A stretch of 64,000 bases of DNA from Dyella flagellata (GTDB lineage: Bacteria > Pseudomonadota > Gammaproteobacteria > Xanthomonadales > Rhodanobacteraceae): contig NZ_BSOA01000003.1 of the NCBI RefSeq assembly GCF_030160275.1, positions 1 to 64,000 of the forward strand. The letters run 5' to 3'. Below are positions 60,530 through 64,000 of this stretch, piece after piece (within the stretch, counting starts at the first letter, position 1; the number at the start of each line of letters is the position of its first letter). The notes under the pieces are model-generated. The model had not been told where the DNA came from. It ran no database searches and worked only from the letters and a program-made list of their open reading frames with translations. The position numbers and the translations under genes are program-made.

Positions 60530-61981
60530 TCAACCCTTGTTGCTGGTATTGCTCATCGCATTGACCGCCTGCGTGAGGTACGAGCTGGTGTTGTTGAGCG
60601 AGGACATCAGGGTGCTCAGGTCGGTGTACTGCTTGACCAGTTGCTGCTGGTAAACCGCCATGCGCGCGTTCAGAGCGGTTTGCTGCGATGACAGCGAGGT
60701 CAGGTCGCTGTTTAGGTTGTTGACGCGCGACTGCAGCACGCCCGAACTGCTATTGAAATTGGTGACCAGGGTGCTTAGCTGGGTGGCGATACCGTTGGTG
60801 CCGGTGAAAAGCTGCTGCACCGACAAGGGATTGCTGGCCAGTGCATTGGCCAGCGTGGTCGAGTTCAAGGCGAGGGTACCGTCCGCGTTGCGGGTGATGC
60901 CCAAGTTGGCCAGGCTGCCGATGCTGCTGGCGGAAACCTTGCTGCCCAGTACGCTGGAGATCTGGCGCTGCACCGCCGACAACGTGGCATCGCCCAGCAG
61001 CACGCCGGCCACCTTGGTGGTGCTGTTGTAGCTTTGCAGCTGGTTTACCGTGTTGGCGTAGGTGGTGTATGCGCTGACGAAATCGTTCACCGCCGTCGTG
61101 ATCGGCGTCGTGCTTTGCGCAACGGTAAGCTGTGAAGTACCGGTGGCCGCAAGGTTCAAGGTCACCCCGGTCAGCGCGCCGCTTACGCTATTGCTGGGGC
61201 TGCTGACCGAGATGCCATCGATGGTCAGCTGGGCATTGCCGGCCGTGGTGCTGGGCGTGTTGAGCGCACTCGCCAGCGAGGTGACACCGGCGCTGCTACC
61301 GGTGCCGGCGCTAATGCTGAAGGCATTGGCCGTGCCGGTGCTGGTCGAGGTGAGCACCAGCTGGCTGCCATTCACGCCCGCCACGATGGTGGCGGTCACG
61401 CCGGGATTGCCGCTGGCGTTGTTGATGCTGCTAGCGATGGAAGACAGCGTGTCGGTGGCGCCAACCGAGACGCTCACGCTCTTGCTACCCACCGTGATGT
61501 TGAGCGTGCCGGTGCCCACCGTGGCCGTGCTGGACTGTGCCGCACTGATGCTTCTCTGGGCCGTGGCGAGCTGGGTCACGTTGAGGCTGTGGGTGCCGGG
61601 CGAGGCATCCGGTAGCGTGGTCACCGTGCCGAGCGCGGTGCTGGACAGGGTCGCATTGAAGGTGCTGTAGGTATTGGTGGAGGTCAGCTCGTTCAGCGCC
61701 GACTGCACGCCCGAAAGCGCGGTCTGCAAGGCGGTAAGCCCGGCGATCTTGTTGTTGTCTTCGTTGGTCTGGTTGGTGATCTGCGCCTGCGGGCCAGCTT
61801 CCTGCGCGTTGACCAGTGCCGAGATGATGGAGTTGACGTCCAACCCCGTGCCCAGGCCCAGCGAGCTGAGCAGGCCCGTACCGCTGATGCTGCTGCCGGA
61901 GCTGCCGGTGGTGGAAGTGGAGCCGGCGCTCGCGCTGGTCAGCGCGCCCGAGCTACCACCTACACTGGAAATGCTGCTCAT
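60530..61981 (-). CDS. fliD: Flagellar filament cap protein FliD
   Basis: 483 residues, Ser/Thr/Ala-rich. N-terminal FliD_N with LGTGLDVNSIISALVNAQEA, a variable middle exposed on the cap, and C-terminal FliD_C (NNLNSDLTSLSSQQTALNAR with YQQQLVKQYTDLSTLMSSLN). It caps the filament and aids flagellin folding. No clear promoter directly upstream; it may be read from within the fliC-fliD gap. Confidence 0.95.
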   Translation of the reverse strand: MSSISSVGGSSGALTSASAGSTSTTGSSGSSISGTGLLSSLGLGTGLDVNSIISALVNAQEAGPQAQITNQTNEDNNKIAGLTALQTALSGVQSALNELTSTNTYSTFNATLSSTALGTVTTLPDASPGTHSLNVTQLATAQRSISAAQSSTATVGTGTLNITVGSKSVSVSVGATDTLSSIASSINNASGNPGVTATIVAGVNGSQLVLTSTSTGTANAFSISAGTGSSAGVTSLASALNTPSTTAGNAQLTIDGISVSSPSNSVSGALTGVTLNLAATGTSQLTVAQSTTPITTAVNDFVSAYTTYANTVNQLQSYNSTTKVAGVLLGDATLSAVQRQISSVLGSKVSASSIGSLANLGITRNADGTLALNSTTLANALASNPLSVQQLFTGTNGIATQLSTLVTNFNSSSGVLQSRVNNLNSDLTSLSSQQTALNARMAVYQQQLVKQYTDLSTLMSSLNNTSSYLTQAVNAMSNTSNKG

Positions 61982-62087
61982 GAAAGGCCTCGTCGAAGGA
62001 TTTCTGCTGTCATCGAGCTGCCGGCAAAACTCACTCTTGGCTTGCTACCTGGACCGAATGAGAGCTTTGCCCGCCGCTCGTGTGGGT

Positions 62088-62113
62088 TTTCTGGCGGCTT
62101 GGACGCCGCCAGA
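62088..62113 (-). other. Perfect 10-bp stem-loop in the fliC-fliD gap
   Basis: TTCTGGCGGC-TTGGAC-GCCGCCAGAA, on the fliD side of the fliC terminator. There is no T-tract, so it may stabilise or process the 5' end of the fliD transcript. Confidence 0.6.
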
Positions 62114-62120
62114 ACCCCTT

Positions 62121-62158
62121 CAAGCAAAATCCCGGCCATGGCTGGTGCCATGGCCGGG
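62121..62158 (-). terminator. Terminator after fliC
   Basis: On the minus strand CCCGGCCATGG-CACCAG-CCATGGCCGGG followed by ATTTTG: an 11-bp perfect stem 7 bases after the fliC stop. Confidence 0.9.
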
Positions 62159-62165
62159 CCACTAG

Positions 62166-63398
62166 TTACTGCAACAACTTCAGGATCTGCTGCGGCTGCG
62201 AGTTCGCGGTGGCCAGCACCGAGATACCTGCCTGCTGCAACACCTGGGTCTTGCTCAGCTGTGCCGTGGTCGCCGCAAAGTCGGTGTCCTGGATCGAGCT
62301 TTGCGAAGCGGTCAGGTTGGTCTGTTCCGCGCTCAAGGTGGCGATCGTCGACTGGAAGCGGTTCTGCACGCCGCCCAGCTGGCTCTGGAAGTTGCTGACC
62401 TGGGTCAGCGCCACGTCCACGCGGGAGATCAGGTTGTTGGCATCGTCCACCGTCAAAACATCGCCGCCCGCCAGCGAACCGGAGGAGTTGATCACCGAGC
62501 CGTCGGTGTAGCTGGCACCCGTGGCCGCAAAACCGGTGGCCGAGGAGCCCACGCCGCTAGCGCCGAAGGCAACAGCACCGGTGGTCAGGTTGAACGCCGT
62601 ACCGGCCGCACCAGTCAGTGCCGCACCCGTGACGGCCAGTTCGCCGGTGGAGTAGATGTTGATGCCGCCGCTGGCATTGACCGCCGCACTGACGCCCGCG
62701 ATGCCCGCTGCGTTGATGGCATCAGCCAGGCCCTGTGAGCTGCTCGCGCTGGCGCCGCTCAGGCTGTAGCTCTTGCCATCCGAACCTTCGATGCTCAGGC
62801 CGCTCAGGCTGATCGACTGGCCCGATACGCCGCTGGCATTGACGAACGCACCACTGAGGTTCTTGGTGGAGATTTCCGACACCTGGCCGAGCTGCGAGGT
62901 GGTGGCGCCTTGGCCGAGCTGCACGTTGATGGCCTGGCCCACGTTCGAACCGATCTGGAACGACAGCTGGCCGACCGAACCATTGAGCACGTTGGTGCCA
63001 TTGAAGCTGGTCTGGTTGGCGATGCGGGTGATTTCCGACAGGTACTGCTGCACCGAGGTATCGATCGCGGCGCGGTCGGACGACTGGTACGTGCCGTTGG
63101 CCGACTGCACGGCCAGGTCGCGGATGGACTGCAGGTTGGAGGTGATCTGGCTCAGCGCCGAGCCCGCGGTCTGCGCCAGGTTGATGGCATCGCTGGCGTT
63201 GGTGCTGGCCTGGCCCAGGCCACCGATCTGCGTCTGGAAACGCGTGGCGATGGCGTAGCCGGCGGCGTTGTCCGCGGCGCTGTTGATCTTCAGACCCGAG
63301 GACAGATCGCGGGTGGCGGTGGCCAGCGCGCTGCCCGACTTGCTCAAGTTGTTCTGGGCCTGCAGCGAAGCGATGTTGGTATTAAGAACGAGTGACAT
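62166..63398 (-). CDS. fliC: Flagellin FliC
   Basis: 410 residues from ATG 63398 (MSLVLNTNIASLQAQNN), AGGAG about 8 bases upstream. Conserved D0/D1 ends: SSGLKINSAADNAAGYAIAT, QTAGSALSQITSNLQSIRDL at the N-side; VDVALTQVSNFQSQLGGVQN, TQVLQQAGISVLATANSQPQ at the C-side. The middle is short, Ser/Ala/Gly-rich and exposed, a likely glycosylation surface. Only one flagellin gene is in the window. It has a sigma-28 promoter and its own terminator. Confidence 0.97.
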   Translation of the reverse strand: MSLVLNTNIASLQAQNNLSKSGSALATATRDLSSGLKINSAADNAAGYAIATRFQTQIGGLGQASTNASDAINLAQTAGSALSQITSNLQSIRDLAVQSANGTYQSSDRAAIDTSVQQYLSEITRIANQTSFNGTNVLNGSVGQLSFQIGSNVGQAINVQLGQGATTSQLGQVSEISTKNLSGAFVNASGVSGQSISLSGLSIEGSDGKSYSLSGASASSSQGLADAINAAGIAGVSAAVNASGGINIYSTGELAVTGAALTGAAGTAFNLTTGAVAFGASGVGSSATGFAATGASYTDGSVINSSGSLAGGDVLTVDDANNLISRVDVALTQVSNFQSQLGGVQNRFQSTIATLSAEQTNLTASQSSIQDTDFAATTAQLSKTQVLQQAGISVLATANSQPQQILKLLQ

Positions 63399-63476
63399 GG
63401 AAGTCTCCTGAAACCGGTAAGCGGTACTTGGGCCGGCGGGATCCGTCACCTAGCTGTGCCGACCGCCTCAGGAACT

Positions 63477-63503
63477 TTTTCGGCGCCCGGGGGCATTACT
63501 TGA
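63477..63503 (-). promoter_or_regulatory. Sigma-28 (FliA) promoter of fliC
   Basis: On the minus strand TCAAGTAA, 11 bases, GCCGAAAA. It lies 78 bases before the fliC ATG. Confidence 0.85.
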
Positions 63504-63632
63504 GATTTTTTTTGCAGCCACACCAACGAGATGGCGGCGAAAAGTGTGATCGACAGCGCTAAAGATTTTGGTGCTGCTGTCGAAGACGCGCCCGCTCCTC
63601 GATGAAGACCTACCGCCCGGCGCGATCATCCG

Positions 63633-63649
63633 TTGGCACCAACATTGCT
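63633..63649 (+). promoter_or_regulatory. Sigma-54 promoter of the glycosyltransferase gene
   Basis: TTGGCACC-AACA-TTGCT: GG-N10-GC, matching the consensus at -24 and -12. It lies 92 bases before the ATG at 63742, which leaves room for a leader. It points away from fliC. Confidence 0.85.
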
Positions 63650-63741
63650 CCCACCCCCTCATACCTGGTGCGGACGCACCGGAAGCGTCGGAATTCCGAC
63701 GCCTGCGTGCCCGTGCTCTATCGATCAGACGAGGAAACCAC

Positions 63742-64000
63742 ATGCGTTGCGTGCTTGCGATTTGCGCAGTGTTCAAAGACGAAGCCACGTACCTGCGTGA
63801 ATGGGTCGAGTTCCACCAGCTCATGGGCGTGGAGCGTTTCTACCTATATAACAACAACAGCTCCGACCCCTATCTAGATGCGCTTGGGCCGCATATCGCC
63901 TCCGGCGCGGTGATCCTGCACGAGTGGCCGCAGCACCCCGCACAGCTACAAGCGTACGAGCACTGCCTGAAGACGCACGGCAGCGAAGCGGACTGGATCG
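63742..64000 (+). CDS. GT92-type glycosyltransferase, 5' part (runs off the window)
   Basis: The first 86 codons are visible; GAGGAA lies about 6 bases before the ATG. The sequence starts MRCVLAICAVFKDEATYLRE and continues WVEFHQLMGVERFYLYNNNS then SDPYLDAL. This is the KDE/NEA-x-YL-x-EW-x-x-x-H...FYLY(D/N)N(N/S)S pattern of family 92 (DUF23) glycosyltransferases, where the following Asp residues bind the sugar nucleotide. Placement next to fliC and behind a sigma-54 promoter suggests flagellin glycosylation. The donor sugar is unknown and the 3' end is unseen. Confidence 0.82.
   Translation, partial: MRCVLAICAVFKDEATYLREWVEFHQLMGVERFYLYNNNSSDPYLDALGPHIASGAVILHEWPQHPAQLQAYEHCLKTHGSEADWI

Larger units (their letters stand above)
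63399..63741. other. Divergent regulatory region between fliC and the glycosyltransferase gene
   Basis: Carries the fliC sigma-28 promoter (minus) and a sigma-54 promoter (plus) listed separately. Nothing coding is supported. Confidence 0.7.

Noticed and set aside
62959-62996. GTGCCA-type sigma-54 look-alike inside fliC
   Set aside because: The GC-to-CC spacing is 9 rather than 10, and it lies in conserved coding sequence.
63560-63586. Sigma-28-like TAAAGATT-N11-GTCGAAGA upstream of the glycosyltransferase gene
   Set aside because: The -10 matches poorly (GTCGAAGA versus GCCGATAA), and a near-perfect sigma-54 site lies closer to the gene.

Overview
The window is about 62-65% GC by eye. It reads as chromosome from a motile gammaproteobacterium of the Xanthomonadales (Lysobacterales), most likely Rhodanobacteraceae (Dyella/Luteibacter/Frateuria-like). 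The reasons are the flagellar gene order fliC-fliD-fliS-fliT-PilZ-fleQ-fliEFGHIJKLMNOPQR-flhBAF-fleN-fliA-cheYZA-motCD, the sigma-54/FleQ plus sigma-28 promoter logic, and GTAG-headed palindromic repeats of the kind known from xanthomonads. This placement is inference; no marker gene was compared.

Left part, about 1-22.8 kb: housekeeping and accessory genes. In order: the 3' end of an exported protein; an mprF-acvB pair (lysyl-phosphatidylglycerol synthesis/flipping and probable hydrolysis); a 57-residue DUF1328 membrane protein; a methyltransferase facing a GNAT acetyltransferase; an alpha/beta hydrolase; a PqaA-like exported protein; a DUF4386 membrane protein; an AraC regulator divergent from a PEP mutase/isocitrate lyase-family enzyme; a secreted parallel beta-helix protein; a fimbrial-like protein; a class A beta-lactamase with an unusual KCG motif next to a class C-like serine hydrolase; an AT-richer methyltransferase; tRNA-Arg(CCG); an M61 peptidase; an outer-membrane barrel; and two tandem 120-residue secreted paralogues. 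Each paralogue has a sigma-28-type promoter, which would tie them to the motility regulon.

Middle, about 22.9-34.7 kb: chemotaxis block one. Reading leftward it is STAS - cheY-like - cheA, then cheW - mcp - cheR - cheD - cheB - mcp-like - STAS. Recognisable sigma-28 promoters lie at 32582-32608 and 29633-29659. A rightward sigma-28 promoter drives a second fliK-like gene and a short flhB-C-terminus-like gene.

Right part, 34.2-63.4 kb, all on the minus strand: the flagellar core with chemotaxis block two (cheW, motD, motC, cheA, cheZ, cheY). Most neighbours overlap by 4 bp (ATGA). Strong sigma-54 sites precede fliE and fliL, and a sigma-28 site precedes fliC. To the right, a GT92-type glycosyltransferase reads off the window edge behind a near-consensus sigma-54 promoter, which suggests flagellin glycosylation.

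The rod, hook and ring genes (flg) and flgM are not in the window. There is no CRISPR array, prophage or transposase. No complete undescribed system is proven; the strongest leads are the sigma-28-driven secreted pair, the CheY-docking-like repeats in CheA, the shared C-terminal peptide of CheD and the MCP-like protein, and the sigma-54-driven glycosyltransferase.
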